Notes under the pieces: generated by a model | Seen by the model: only the letters and a program-made list of their open reading frames with translations | What the model was told of the DNA's origin: nothing | The model's database searches: none | Part shown: in pieces, positions 7,596 through 18,000 of the stretch | Position numbering within the stretch: position 1 is the first letter of the stretch | How the letters are laid out: the number at the start of each line of letters is the position of its first letter | Source: CAZJGG01 sp964545475 | GTDB lineage: Bacteria; Bacillota; Clostridia; Lachnospirales; JAISER01 | Length of the DNA: 30,826 bases | Direction of reading: 5' to 3' | Assembly (NCBI GenBank): GCA_964545475.1 | Contig: CAZJGG010000037.1 | Coordinates: forward strand, 1-30,826 | Made by a program: the position numbers and the translations under genes

Positions 7596-8537
7596 ATGGG
7601 TAAAATAACTGTTGATTTAGTTAAACATGGTTGTTTTGGTAATTGTGTTAAAATATCTAATAGTGTTGCAGAAGTATATATCACAGTAGATTTTGGCCCT
7701 AGGATTATATCCTTCTCATACGCCGGAATGGAAAATATTTTTTACAAAGATGAAAGTTTCTCATCTTTAGGAGATTATTTTTCTGTATATAATGGTGATA
7801 TTTGTAAATTATATGGAGGTCACAGGCTTTGGGTAAGCCCGGAAATTGTGCCAGCTTGTTATTACCCTGATAACCACCCAGTAAAATGGGAAAAACTGCA
7901 TAACGGTGCATCATTTAGCGCACCTATTGAAAACATAAACTTTATTCAAAAATCGTTAACTATCACTGTTTCAGAAGATTCACCAAAAATAACTATAACC
8001 CATTCAATAACCAATTGCGGAAATTGGGAAATTGAAGTAGCCCCCTGGACGGTTACTATGATTGACAAAGGCGCTGTTGAAATTATGCCGATGCCATCTC
8101 GCAAAACAGGATTTTTGCCAAATCGTTCCATTTCTTTGTGGGAATATAGTAAAATGAATGATTCTCGTGTTTTTTGGGGAGACAAATATATTATGCTTAA
8201 ACAGGACGATAAAATCGAAAGTCCTTTTAAGCTAGGGTATAATAATGAAAGCGGCTGGGCTGCTGCTTTTACAAAAGACCAAGTTTTTTTCAAATATTTC
8301 GAGCCTGTTATTAATGGAGTTTACCCTGATAATGGATGCAGTTACGAAACTTACGTAAATCATAACATGTTTGAAATGGAAGCTTTAGGCCCCCTTACTT
8401 TACTTGCTCCTGAAGAAAGCACAGAATTTCTTGAGGAATGGGAAATATATAATTTAAAAAATTCGGACTTTAATAACTGGACAGAAAAGAATTGGGAAGA
8501 AGAAGCCGAAAAAATTTTAAGAACCTGTATTCAATAA
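7596..8537 (+). CDS. DUF4380-type protein with transposon-encoded C-terminus
   Basis: The 313-residue product, without a signal peptide, resembles DUF4380 proteins, which have a galactose-mutarotase-like beta-sandwich fold. Visible features are the N-terminal strand pairs ending DFGPRIISFSYAG, then the conserved core GGHRLWVSPEIVPACYYPDN, and later NHNMFEMEALGPL. The fold suggests carbohydrate binding or epimerisation, but no reaction is established. Its last residues (R-T-C-I-Q) and the stop TAA lie inside the left terminal repeat of the miniature element at 8521-8671. The natural C-terminus has therefore been replaced, probably with little loss since the core domain is complete. It has its own sigma-A promoter and diverges from flagellin. 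Confidence 0.7.
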   Translation: MGKITVDLVKHGCFGNCVKISNSVAEVYITVDFGPRIISFSYAGMENIFYKDESFSSLGDYFSVYNGDICKLYGGHRLWVSPEIVPACYYPDNHPVKWEKLHNGASFSAPIENINFIQKSLTITVSEDSPKITITHSITNCGNWEIEVAPWTVTMIDKGAVEIMPMPSRKTGFLPNRSISLWEYSKMNDSRVFWGDKYIMLKQDDKIESPFKLGYNNESGWAAAFTKDQVFFKYFEPVINGVYPDNGCSYETYVNHNMFEMEALGPLTLLAPEESTEFLEEWEIYNLKNSDFNNWTEKNWEEEAEKILRTCIQ

Positions 8538-8671
8538 TTGGTTGCCCGAATTTGAAACAACGATTTTTCGCCATTGGCGGCGCGGCGGCGAAGACATAAT
8601 AGACCGCCGCAACAAAGAATGGCGGAATAATCGCTTTCAAAGGCGGGTAACAGCTTATTGAATACAGGTTC
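8521..8671. mobile_element. MITE-like element, 151 bp, with TAA target duplication
   Basis: The element starts GAACCTGTATTCAATAA and ends with the exact reverse complement. Similarity continues inward, so each half is an imperfect inverted copy of the other for about 65 bp, giving one long hairpin. Direct TAA flanks (8518-8520 and 8672-8674) look like a 3-bp target duplication. There is no ORF for a transposase, as expected for a non-autonomous element mobilised in trans; TNA target duplications fit some IS5-family groups (inference). The first 52 bases of the right half, read inward, recur at 30775-30826. Confidence 0.85.
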
Positions 8672-8706
8672 TAAGCAAATTCTAAGAAATTGAAAGGATG
8701 AACCGA

Positions 8707-11169
8707 ATGAAAAATTTAAAAATCGGCAATAGAATTCTTATTTCAATATTTGTTATCGTTGTTTTAACAGCGGTTGTTGGTTTTATTGGTGTAAGCAAAT
8801 TAATTAGTATTGACAACAACTACACTAAACTCCAAGCTGATATGAATGAAGGTCAAACTTATTCTAACAATGCCATAAAATATTATTTGGAGATGCGCAT
8901 AAAAGTGCGTGAAATGGTAATTTACACCGACAATAAACAGAAGCATGATAAAAGCGTTAGTGAATATAACGATACCCTTAGTAAACTTTTGCAGGTTTTA
9001 GACAGTTATAAGAAGTTTGCCGTTGACACCCAAACTATAGACTCAACATTGGTTGACGCAACTATACAAGACGTTAATTCATATGACAGCAGCATCAAAA
9101 GTATGCAAGCGCAAATATCCCAAGGCAACATAAATGAAGCCATTAACATTTACGAAACTGCCGGTGCAATTTCTAATAAAATCAGTGAATCACTTGATGA
9201 GGAATATAAATCTGTAATAGATTATATGAATGATGAATCTAAAAGCTTATCCGCAGATTCCACCAGTATGTCTTTTCTTGTAATTATAATCACTATTTTA
9301 GCTGCAATACTTGCCGCAGTTATAGGGCTTTGGTTAACAAAGAGCATTTTATCCCCTATTAAAAACTTAATGAAGGCTTCCAGAGAAATTGTAAATGGAA
9401 ATTTAGATATTTCTGTTGGTAGCAACGGAAAAGACGAAATTGCTGCGCTTTCTAACGACTTTGCAGAAGTTATAGATAACTTCCGAAATATTATTAACGA
9501 TATTAATGCTTTAGCGGTGGAAATGCAGGATAAAGGTGATTTTGAAGCTAGGCTTAATTCTTCAAAATACAGCGGCGGTTATGCAGAAATGCTTAACAGC
9601 GTAAATAAAGTTGTTGGTGGGCTTGTTTCAGACACTGTTGTCGCTTTAAACACCATTGAAGCATACGCTGAGGGCAATTTTGAAGTAGAGATACCTGTAT
9701 ATATTGGCAAAAAAGTTGTTTTAAGCGATGTATTCAAAAAATTAAGAGCAAACCTTACTATGGTTACTTCAGATATAGGTGAATTGGCAAGAGAAGCCTC
9801 CAAAGGCAATTTAACAAAACGCATGGACGAATCCAAGTTTAGTAACAGCTGGGCAATTATTGCAAAAGGGCTTAATAACTTATTAAGAAGTATAGTAGAG
9901 CCAATAGAGGATACAATAAATGTTGTAGAAGCTATGGCAAAGGGTAACTTGAATATAAAAATAGAGGGAGATTACAACGGTCAGTACTTAACTATGAAAA
10001 ACGCTGTAAATTCAACTCTAACAACAATTCAAGGCTATATCGATGATATAACAAACGTTTTACAAAAAATGTCTAACGAAAACTTTGATATTAGCGTTAC
10101 CGCTGATTATATTGGAGACTTTGCTCCTATAAAAACTTCACTTAACGAAATTATTAAAACATTTAACGAAGTTTTAAGCGAAATAAACTCCTCCGCAGAG
10201 CAAGTAAACGCAGGGGCAAGACAAATTTCCGAAACAAGCATTAACCTTGCACAAGGCTCTACAGAGCAATCAAACGCCGTTAGTGAACTTGTTGATAACT
10301 TAAATTCTATTACCGAACAAACTCGTAAAAATGCTCAAGACGCTAAACATGCTAACGAACTTGCAATAAAAACAAAAGAAAATGCAGATTTAGGTAGCAA
10401 AGAAATGTTGGGTATGCTTTCAGCAATGGAAGAGATTAACGCTTCTTCCGTTAATATTTCTAAAATTATTAAAGTTATAGATGACATTGCATTCCAAACA
10501 AACCTTCTTGCTCTTAACGCCGCTGTTGAAGCTGCAAGGGCAGGGCAGCATGGCAAAGGCTTCGCAGTTGTTGCGGAGGAAGTTAGAAACTTGGCAGCCA
10601 GAAGCAAAAATGCAGCTTCTGATACAACAGTGTTAATACAAGGCTCTGTTGATAAAGTTACAGAAGGCAGTAAAATAGCTAATCAAACTGCACAGTCCTT
10701 AAAAGCGATTGTTGAACAAATTACTGAAATTTCCGAACTCATAAGCGGAGTTGCCGCAGCTTCAAGCTTACAGGAAGAAGGAATATACAATATAAGCGAC
10801 GGCATTAACCAAATTTCTAACGTAACCCAAACCAATACAGCCGCTTCCGAAGAAGAAGCATCTGCCGCTCAAGAGCTTTCAAGCCAGGCAGAGGTTTTCA
10901 AAAACATGGTTGGAAGGTTTAAAATTAAAAAAGAACTTAAGACAATTACTGAAAAACCCGTTGTTTATAAGGAAAAACCTGTTGTTATTAAAGAAAAACC
11001 CATTGCACCAAAAGCAAAGGTTGAAACTCGCCCAATGCCACGCCCCAGTATTAATCTTAACCAGAAATTAGCAAATGACGTTAACAACGGCGACATTTCA
11101 AAAAACTTTAGCCTAGACAACAACGAGAACCAAGTTTATAATAATAAAGATTTTGGCAAATATTCATAA
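8707..11169 (+). CDS. Methyl-accepting chemotaxis protein with HAMP array
   Basis: This is a transmembrane chemoreceptor that controls the CheA kinase. From the ATG at 8707 (820 residues): TM1 at about 10-30, an extracellular helical bundle of the 4HB type (about 35-185), TM2 at about 190-211, a HAMP domain beginning ILSPIKNLMKASREIVNGNL, then two or three further HAMP-like units (YAEGNFEVEI, ASKGNLTKRM, MAKGNLNIKI, MSNENFDISV). The long coiled-coil signalling domain has the hairpin tip AFQTNLLALNAAVEAARAG. The tail from about 735 has repeated KEKPVV and is proline-rich, without a CheR pentapeptide. The upstream ATG (8698) lies directly on the AAAGG site, so 8707 (9 nt away) is preferred. The miniature element ends 35 nt before this start, so any promoter lies in or beyond it. 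Confidence 0.93.
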   Translation: MKNLKIGNRILISIFVIVVLTAVVGFIGVSKLISIDNNYTKLQADMNEGQTYSNNAIKYYLEMRIKVREMVIYTDNKQKHDKSVSEYNDTLSKLLQVLDSYKKFAVDTQTIDSTLVDATIQDVNSYDSSIKSMQAQISQGNINEAINIYETAGAISNKISESLDEEYKSVIDYMNDESKSLSADSTSMSFLVIIITILAAILAAVIGLWLTKSILSPIKNLMKASREIVNGNLDISVGSNGKDEIAALSNDFAEVIDNFRNIINDINALAVEMQDKGDFEARLNSSKYSGGYAEMLNSVNKVVGGLVSDTVVALNTIEAYAEGNFEVEIPVYIGKKVVLSDVFKKLRANLTMVTSDIGELAREASKGNLTKRMDESKFSNSWAIIAKGLNNLLRSIVEPIEDTINVVEAMAKGNLNIKIEGDYNGQYLTMKNAVNSTLTTIQGYIDDITNVLQKMSNENFDISVTADYIGDFAPIKTSLNEIIKTFNEVLSEINSSAEQVNAGARQISETSINLAQGSTEQSNAVSELVDNLNSITEQTRKNAQDAKHANELAIKTKENADLGSKEMLGMLSAMEEINASSVNISKIIKVIDDIAFQTNLLALNAAVEAARAGQHGKGFAVVAEEVRNLAARSKNAASDTTVLIQGSVDKVTEGSKIANQTAQSLKAIVEQITEISELISGVAAASSLQEEGIYNISDGINQISNVTQTNTAASEEEASAAQELSSQAEVFKNMVGRFKIKKELKTITEKPVVYKEKPVVIKEKPIAPKAKVETRPMPRPSINLNQKLANDVNNGDISKNFSLDNNENQVYNNKDFGKYS

Positions 11170-11188
11170 AACAGGAGAGGTGAGTGCC

Positions 11189-11662
11189 ATGGATGGTATT
11201 AGAGGAGGTTCTGAAAATTCTTATAATTACAATAATAAAATAGGAAACGAAATTGCTATTGATATGTCTATGAAAAACCGAGTAGACGGCAACAACGCAT
11301 CCGGCATCAAGAAAAAAGATTTAAAAGGCGTAAAACAATGTCAAACATGTAAAAACAGGCGTTATCAAGACGCTTCCGACGACCCGGGTGTTTCCTTTAA
11401 ATCTCCTACAAAGCTTTCGCCGGAGGCGGCGGCAAGCGCTGTATATGGCCATGAACGGGAGCATTATTCAAGAGAAGCCGCAAAAGCCAATTCGGAAGGC
11501 AGAGAGGTTGTCAGTAATAACATTCAAATTTTTACAGATATTTGCCCCGAATGCGGCAAGGCTTATGTTTCCGGGGGAAAAACAACTACAGTTACAAAGA
11601 AAAAGCTTACAAAAAATAATTTTGGCAACGATATAGGTAATCTTATTGATTTTGAGGGGTAA
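11189..11662 (+). CDS. Putative SprA-related HExxH metalloprotein
   Basis: The 157-residue product has a disordered, Asn-rich N-terminus (1-45), then CQTCKNRRYQDASDDPGVSF, SPEAAASAVYGHEREH (an HExxH zinc-protease-type motif), and a second CxxC in DICPECGKAYVSGG. This order (CxxC, DPGVSFKSPT, HExxH, CPECGxxYVSGG) is that of the SprA-related / putative metalloprotease family as I recall it. The two CxxC pairs could form a structural zinc site. No signal peptide is seen and no substrate is known. The ATG at 11189 follows GGAGAGG by 8 nt, better than a TTG at 11153 inside the chemoreceptor gene. It is 19 nt behind the chemoreceptor and 3 nt before the TSCPD gene, so the three are probably one operon. 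Confidence 0.65.
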   Translation: MDGIRGGSENSYNYNNKIGNEIAIDMSMKNRVDGNNASGIKKKDLKGVKQCQTCKNRRYQDASDDPGVSFKSPTKLSPEAAASAVYGHEREHYSREAAKANSEGREVVSNNIQIFTDICPECGKAYVSGGKTTTVTKKKLTKNNFGNDIGNLIDFEG

Positions 11663-11665
11663 TAT

Positions 11666-11917
11666 ATGTACAGTTTTAAACCAAAAGGCGTTTGTGCAAC
11701 GCAAATTGATTTTGATATACAAGACGGCACAGTAAAAAACGTTGTTTATAAAAACGGTTGCAGTGGCAGCCTTAAAGGTATCGGAATGCTTGTTGAGGGC
11801 ATGAAAGTAGAAGATGTTATAAACAGGCTTAAAGGCACACAATGCGGTGCGAAAAGCACATCATGCCCGGATCAGCTTGCTGCCGCCTTAACAAGTTACT
11901 TAAACGAACGACGTTAA
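11666..11917 (+). CDS. TSCPD domain protein (TIGR03905-like)
   Basis: This small 83-residue protein matches the TSCPD-domain family with four conserved cysteines (TIGR03905 type). Cysteines are at GVCATQ, NGCSGS, GTQCGAK and the name-giving TSCPDQLA. The domain is also found fused to ribonucleotide reductases, but the role of the stand-alone form is unknown; a metal site is a plausible guess. It follows the HExxH gene by 3 nt with a GAGGGG site overlapping the previous stop, and is the last gene before a strong terminator. Confidence 0.85.
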   Translation: MYSFKPKGVCATQIDFDIQDGTVKNVVYKNGCSGSLKGIGMLVEGMKVEDVINRLKGTQCGAKSTSCPDQLAAALTSYLNERR

Positions 11918-11930
11918 GTCCAAAAGTACA

Positions 11931-11953
11931 AAAATAACCGCCAAACGGCGGTT
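11931..11953 (-). terminator. Intrinsic terminator, minus strand
   Basis: A perfect 7-bp stem AACCGCC/GGCGGTT with a 4-base loop is followed on the minus strand by ATTTTTG. It would stop minus-strand transcripts leaving the GH98 gene, beyond the 12013-12053 hairpin. Confidence 0.65.
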
Positions 11954-11957
11954 TCAG

Positions 11958-11992
11958 GCTGTCGACAACCATTGTCGGCAGCTATTTTTTTG
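11958..11992 (+). terminator. Intrinsic terminator of the chemoreceptor operon
   Basis: An 11-bp stem GCTGTCGACAA/TTGTCGGCAGC (one G-U pair) with a 3-base loop is followed by TATTTTTTTG, 40 nt after the TSCPD stop. Confidence 0.85.
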
Positions 11993-12012
11993 TTATAATA
12001 CAAGCATCAAAA

Positions 12013-12053
12013 CGGCAAAGCATCATACAGCTTTGCTGCACGATACTTTGCCG
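12013..12053 (-). terminator. Long hairpin after the GH98 gene, probable terminator
   Basis: A 41-base inverted repeat has CGGCAAAG/CTTTGCCG as outer stem. Three base changes between the arms become G-U pairs only in minus-strand RNA, giving a fully paired 19-bp stem, so this is the functional strand. It is followed by TTTTGATG, a short U run. It starts 24 bp past the GH98 stop. Confidence 0.65.
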
Positions 12054-12076
12054 CCTATGGGTTTGAAACCAGCGAA

Positions 12077-15000
12077 TTAATCAGCAATTGCCTTGTTTTT
12101 AACCACCGCTTCAACCAATTTATTTAGCACTGTGCTTACCTCTGCCCTTGTAGCAGTGCCTTTAGGGTCAAATGTGCTGCCGCCCTTACCACTTAAAAGA
12201 CCTGTCTGCCGCATTGTGATTACAGCATTTGCAGCCCAAGGAGAAATAACCGACATATCTGTAAAGTTACTTCCGCTATTAACATTAGGCAACGAGAAGC
12301 CGCTTACCTCTGAGTATTTAGCAATTATTGAGGCCATTTCTTCCCTTGTGACAGGCTTATTAGGTGCAAAGCTGTTGTCACCTACACCTGCAGTTATACC
12401 GTTTTCTAAAGCCCACCCAATATAAGGACCATACCATGCAGAGGGTTCTACGTCACTGAACACCTGTTTGCCTTGGAATAATGAAGTATCCACAGATGAT
12501 ATTCTGCCTAAAACCGATATGAGCATAGCACGTGTCATAGTCTGATTCGGTGCAAATGTATCTTTTGCAACGCCGCTAAAAATATTTCTTGACGCTGTAA
12601 ACTCAACATAAGGTTTAAACCAATCACCATCAGCTACATCCTTAAATTCCACTGGCTTGTCGCCTATTGTGTATCTGCTGAAGTGATTAACAACGAATGA
12701 CAATTTGCCGCCTTCATACGTGGATTTTGCAACTGGTTCAAGGCTATTATACTTATTGATGTAGTAAGCTATTGTTCTGACTGCACTTTGCCCAGCTTTT
12801 AATGAGTAAGGAATTATAACAGAAACCATGCCGTCGCCAAACTTGCTTATTGTGTTTGAACCGCTCTTAACAGCAAATTCATAAACATCCCTTTCGCCTA
12901 CTGCCTCTTGCACAGCGGAGCTGAGGCTTGACTTTTCAGCCAGCTTTGCGGAAATAGATACATCTTGGGCTGTTACCGCTGCAATATGTTTAAATGCAGC
13001 CTTATCAAATACAAGGGTAGCAACATTAGACTTAATTTTAACAGCCCCAATGCCTGAACGGGAAACAGCCTTCATTGCTTCCTTGTCCATTACCACGTTA
13101 ATATTCTTTATATTATCAGGTACATTTATTACAATTTCAATTACAGCTATACCCTTTGAAGCCAAATTTTCTAGTGCATTTTTAACAGCATTTTCTGCAA
13201 CCAACTTAGTGACAATGGCATGTGCCGAATTGTTGGTAGCGTCTATACTGACTTTAATTTCAATCTTAGTTCCATTTGATGTAACGTATCCTGTATAAAG
13301 TTTGTCGTCCGATGCAACGTTTGATGTATCGACAGAAGGAGTGGGTGAGCCACCGTCATTTTTGTCTCTTCTGTCATTGCGGTCGCCGCTATTGCCACCA
13401 CCATTATTGCCGCCGCCATCATTGCCGCCGCCGTTATTGCCTCCACCGTTATCGTCGTCATCATCATCGTCATCATCATCGTCGTCGCCACCACCGCCGC
13501 CTTGGCTAATAGTGTATGCAAACTCAGATATATCACTATGATACATTGCCTCTCCATAAGCAAATGCTTTGATTGTAACAGCTGATGTAATAGTAATCGG
13601 AGCAGTATACGTCAAACTGTCTTCGTTAGGTGTTGTGCCGTCCAGCGTATATTTAATTATAGCTCCCGGAGACGCACAGGATAGAGCTACCTGGGTTCCT
13701 GAAGCAACTGCACCAGGTGCAACACTTGCCGTAACGTTTGCAGCTTTTGTATAAGCCACTGTGGATATATCAAATGATACAAAGCCGTTATGCGAAACGG
13801 TTATCTCCCATTGGTTAGGAGCAGTATTTTGCACCGTATAGCTGTATTGTCTGTTGTAATTGTTCAAGTCGTAAGCAGCTGAATCTTCTGTATGGAAATA
13901 CAGTACAGGTTCAACTGTGCTAGTAACAGTAATAACCGTGTCACGCTTTTGAGTATCCTTTAGTTGATTATTAAGCATACGCTGTGACTGAACCCACACG
14001 TACTCGTAAGCCCCGTGGTCACTAAAGCCGCCTGTTCCGTTTACTCCGCTGTAAGTTCCGTCGAAAAGTTCTCTTTTATCAACCCTATAGTTGCTTAACT
14101 TAACGTTAATACGTTCTGGGCTAGCCTTTTCGGTTAAAACAGCGTAAAGGTGAGGTTCTGCGGATACATTTACACTGCTAATCTTTGTTCCGGATTTCGG
14201 AACGATAGTTGCATTTTGAGTCTCATTTTTATTCTCGGAATAGTTTATGAAAAACCATGTATTTCCGTCGTTTTGTACCCATGCTGTGCCTTGTGCAATG
14301 TCTGTAGTATATATTGTATCAAACTTTGCTTTTAACCCTGTCGCCCCAAGGTTAGTATTAATCACCTCAAAGCCTTGCAGTGCACTTGAAGGACAATTAA
14401 CAGGAACAAGAGGAATTAAACCGTATTTTCCTGTTTTCGGAAATAGGTTGGAGTAGCTGCGGTCATAGTTAAAATCATACCAGTTTTTGCGACCGACAAC
14501 TATTGCCTTTGTCCTTGCCTTTACCTCTTCCTTTGTTGGTATTCTTATTTCACCGCTAACAATGCTGTTTAATGTGGGGATAATAGAGTACTGATAAGCA
14601 GGTGTTCTTTCGCCTCTTGACGCGTTAGAATACCACTGTGCCTCTGACTTGAAGCATGTAGCACCGTTTGCTGCAGCTCTGATAATATCCATAGAATACA
14701 TATTTTCAGGCCATGTGTAGCATTGCTTCCATGCGTCTTGGTCATTAGACTGGGATTTAAACAACGAGCCGTTGCCGTCAAGCTGCCAGTGCCACCAGTC
14801 AGATGCAATACCCCAGTTTGCACAATAATCTGCAAGCCACATACCAAGGTACAATGCTTCTGTGTTAGGCTCTCCGTATGACTCCTTAAAAATCATAGCT
14901 ATATTGTTCTTATACTTACGCATAGTGTCCGAAAGCTCCTGGTTGGTTTGCAGCCAATCCATTAAAACACCATCATTTCCGAAGGTGTTTGTGTCGGTCC

Positions 15001-18000
15001 ACATCATTGTTAAGCCGTACTGTGCACAAATCTTTATTAAGCTTGTCATGTACACATCTGCGTCGTTTGCATAACCGCCGGAAAAACGGTTATAAAGCTC
15101 TGCTCCGTTAAAACCTACGAGATATTCATTGTCCCTTGCCAACTCACTCCAAAATTCTAACGGCACACGATTATTCATCTGTGTTTCACCATTTATGTTT
15201 TGGACGGCAACAGGTATTTGGTTTTCGTTGCAAAGTTCAACATTTCTTTTAATCCATTCCTTAACAGGTTCTGTTCCGTTAAGGCTTCTTTCTGCTATAA
15301 GCAATATAACTGTATAAGGCTTTAAATTGTCAGGTACAGTTTCCCAAAGCTTAACCGGGCTGTCTACCCTATCTTCATCGTCATAATTTTTACTGCTACT
15401 AAGCCCGTCTTTTTGAGCAGGGTCATCACTCCAGTAATAGTTTTCCATGTAGAGAGGGTGCTCTCTGTCAATTATGTGCCTTAAAGGTGCTTGCTGTAAT
15501 CCTGAAACAGTCACTTCAACAGTCCAAGAATTGCCGTCTTTTTCCTTAGCTGTAATAGTCGCTGTGCCTTCGGAAACTCCTGTGACAACGCCGTAGGCAT
15601 CAACCGTAGCAACGTTAGGATTAGACGACGTGTACGCTAGCACGTTACCACGCAAGCGTGATTCCTCTAATGCTTCCGGGGGAGAAATTCTTGTAGGCGT
15701 AATGGTCTGAGCGCCTCCGACAGTAACATTTGTGTTTGGTATAGTCAATGTTAAGCTTGTTATTTTTGTACGGGGCTGTTCTATGTATTCAAAATCTGTT
15801 GTTAACGCTCTCATAACCTCTATATAATCATTTTCTGTATAGCCTATGCGCCAAAGCCTTGTGTCGTCAGGGCCTGCTGTTATTGTACTGATGCCGTCCG
15901 GTCCTTTTACAGTCTTGTCTTTAGTATTATCCTGCAAGGCTGCATACCATGCTCTAAACTTTCCGCCGCCCAATTCACCGTCTGCCGCCGGTTCATAATA
16001 GAAGGTTGAGCGGTAAATTTGGAAGCTGTCCCAAGCGGTTGCATCCTTAGAACGTGCTAAAATAGGTCTGCGGTTTACTTGTTCCCAAGTTAAGCCGTCG
16101 TTTGATTTAGACAGATATAGTTCAGAAGTATCCGGCTGATTACCTGTAAAGGCACAAACCAAAGCCCAGTATTGATTAAATTCAGGAATATATTGAATAT
16201 CCTGATGCCATATGTTCAGGGGTGTTCCTGTAACATCGGTTGAAGTAAGCCCTTTTACTGCATAAGCACGTGTCCAGTTAATACCGTCAGAGGAATAACG
16301 CACCTCAACATAATTGTTTCTGCCGTTACTATAACCTACGTCTTGTGCATTGTTTGACCACATAACATATGTTTTGCGGAAATCATCATAGGTAATTGTA
16401 GGGGACAGCATGGAATAGCGGTTTGTTGATGATACAACTGTTATAAAACCGTTCGCACCCTCTAACATACTTACCATTTCCGATTGTTTAAGTGTAAGTT
16501 TACCATTAGCGTCTAACGGCTTACCCCACTTTATACCGTCAAATGAAACAGCTAGGCGCACCTCTGAACCTGCTCCGCCTGCCTGGTCATCAGCAAAATT
16601 CCAATAAGCTAACATACAGTTATTGGTTTTGTCGTAAAACATATCCGTGTCACTGTTATGATAACGAGTTGACAACGGTTCAGGAGAAATCGGGTTAGTA
16701 AGACCATTCGGCACAACCCATGTGTTTCCGTCATTAGATGCTACAATGTGTGGGTTTTCGTATGCTGATGTGAGCATTACGTTTGGCGTATAAAGCATCC
16801 AATAGTTATAACCATTCCAGCCAGCGCCGGGAACGTATACAACGTCCGGATGTGTCGCCTGACCTTTTATATGTAACTTTGTACCATTTCTATAGTTCGA
16901 TGGTAATTCGTCATAATAAGTAGGCAACTCGAAATATGTGTTTGAATTTTGTAAAGGAGCGGCAATGTATGGAGGCGGGTCGTTATTGTACCCATACACT
17001 TCAAGCTCAAGCACATGGTCGCCCAAATGTCTTGTTCCGTCAGATTTTACACTGCCGCGCATATATACACGTACGTACCGTGCATGTGTGCCTTCGGGCG
17101 CTTCAAATGTTTTTCCTGCTGCGCTTTCCGAGTAAGCAGAATCCGTGCCTACGCCGTAAACAGTGGCGCAATCGCCGTATACGTTTGTAGTAATTGTATT
17201 TGCATTCCATATAACCGTATCATCCGAATCCCCAAAGGTAGCATTTTCCGATGCTACAATTATGGTGTCTTGATATTTACGGGCATCTGCATAATATCTC
17301 CACAGTTTTACCTGGGTAATCTCTCGTATCTTTCTAAAGTCAACCTGGAAGTAGGCAAACGGTCTTTCCTCCACTTCCAATGCATCTGTACAGCTTACAT
17401 AGTTGTTAAGGTTATCCTTAACGCCGTCAACCATCCAGCTCCATACACGTCCGTCCAAAAGTGCTTCATCGTTGTCTGCACGTCCTACGAAAACCTGTGT
17501 TTCTAGGTCAACGCCTGTAAGCCTTTTTACATCTCCGAAGGTTTCGCTGCTCCACGCTTCAACTTCTACAACGTGGTTGTCGCCGTTAGTGCCGTTTCTA
17601 CCGTATACATATACCCGTAAATATCTGGCGGTGACAGGGCTATCCAGATTAACTGTTAAGCCCGATTGGCTTTCTGCATACAGTGGTTTATCACCGTTGC
17701 CAAGGTCATGTACATTCCCGGAATCGGAATTGTAGATAATTTCTTTAGAAGAAAAATTTGCGTCTTCCGATAAGGCTATGGCGGTTGCATCATAGGTTCT
17801 GCCATCTTGCCAAAATCTCCATAGCTTTACTGTATTTATCGGGTATGCCTTACCAAAATCAATTTGCAAATAGGATGATGTTTGGTATGCGCCGAAATCT
17901 GCATATTTACCATTAGGAGGTAATGCAACTACACCGTCTACTGCACTATGAAGCACATTATTAGGGTCATTCGCTGTAATTTCAACATTATCGGCAGTAT

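Noticed and set aside
7946..8293. Minus-strand ORFs antisense to the DUF4380 gene, and other long antisense ORFs over 5613-6587 and 22376-22825
   Set aside because: They lack ribosome sites and recognisable domains and lie wholly over well-supported genes.
11994..11999. TATAAT on the plus strand after the terminator, as a promoter
   Set aside because: There is no plus-strand gene downstream, the -35 position is inside the terminator U run, and the region is between convergent genes.
13302..13541. Plus-strand Ser/Pro-rich ORFs over the linker region
   Set aside because: They are the antisense reading of the Asp/Gly/Asn linker of the surface glycosidase, with no ribosome site or known domain.
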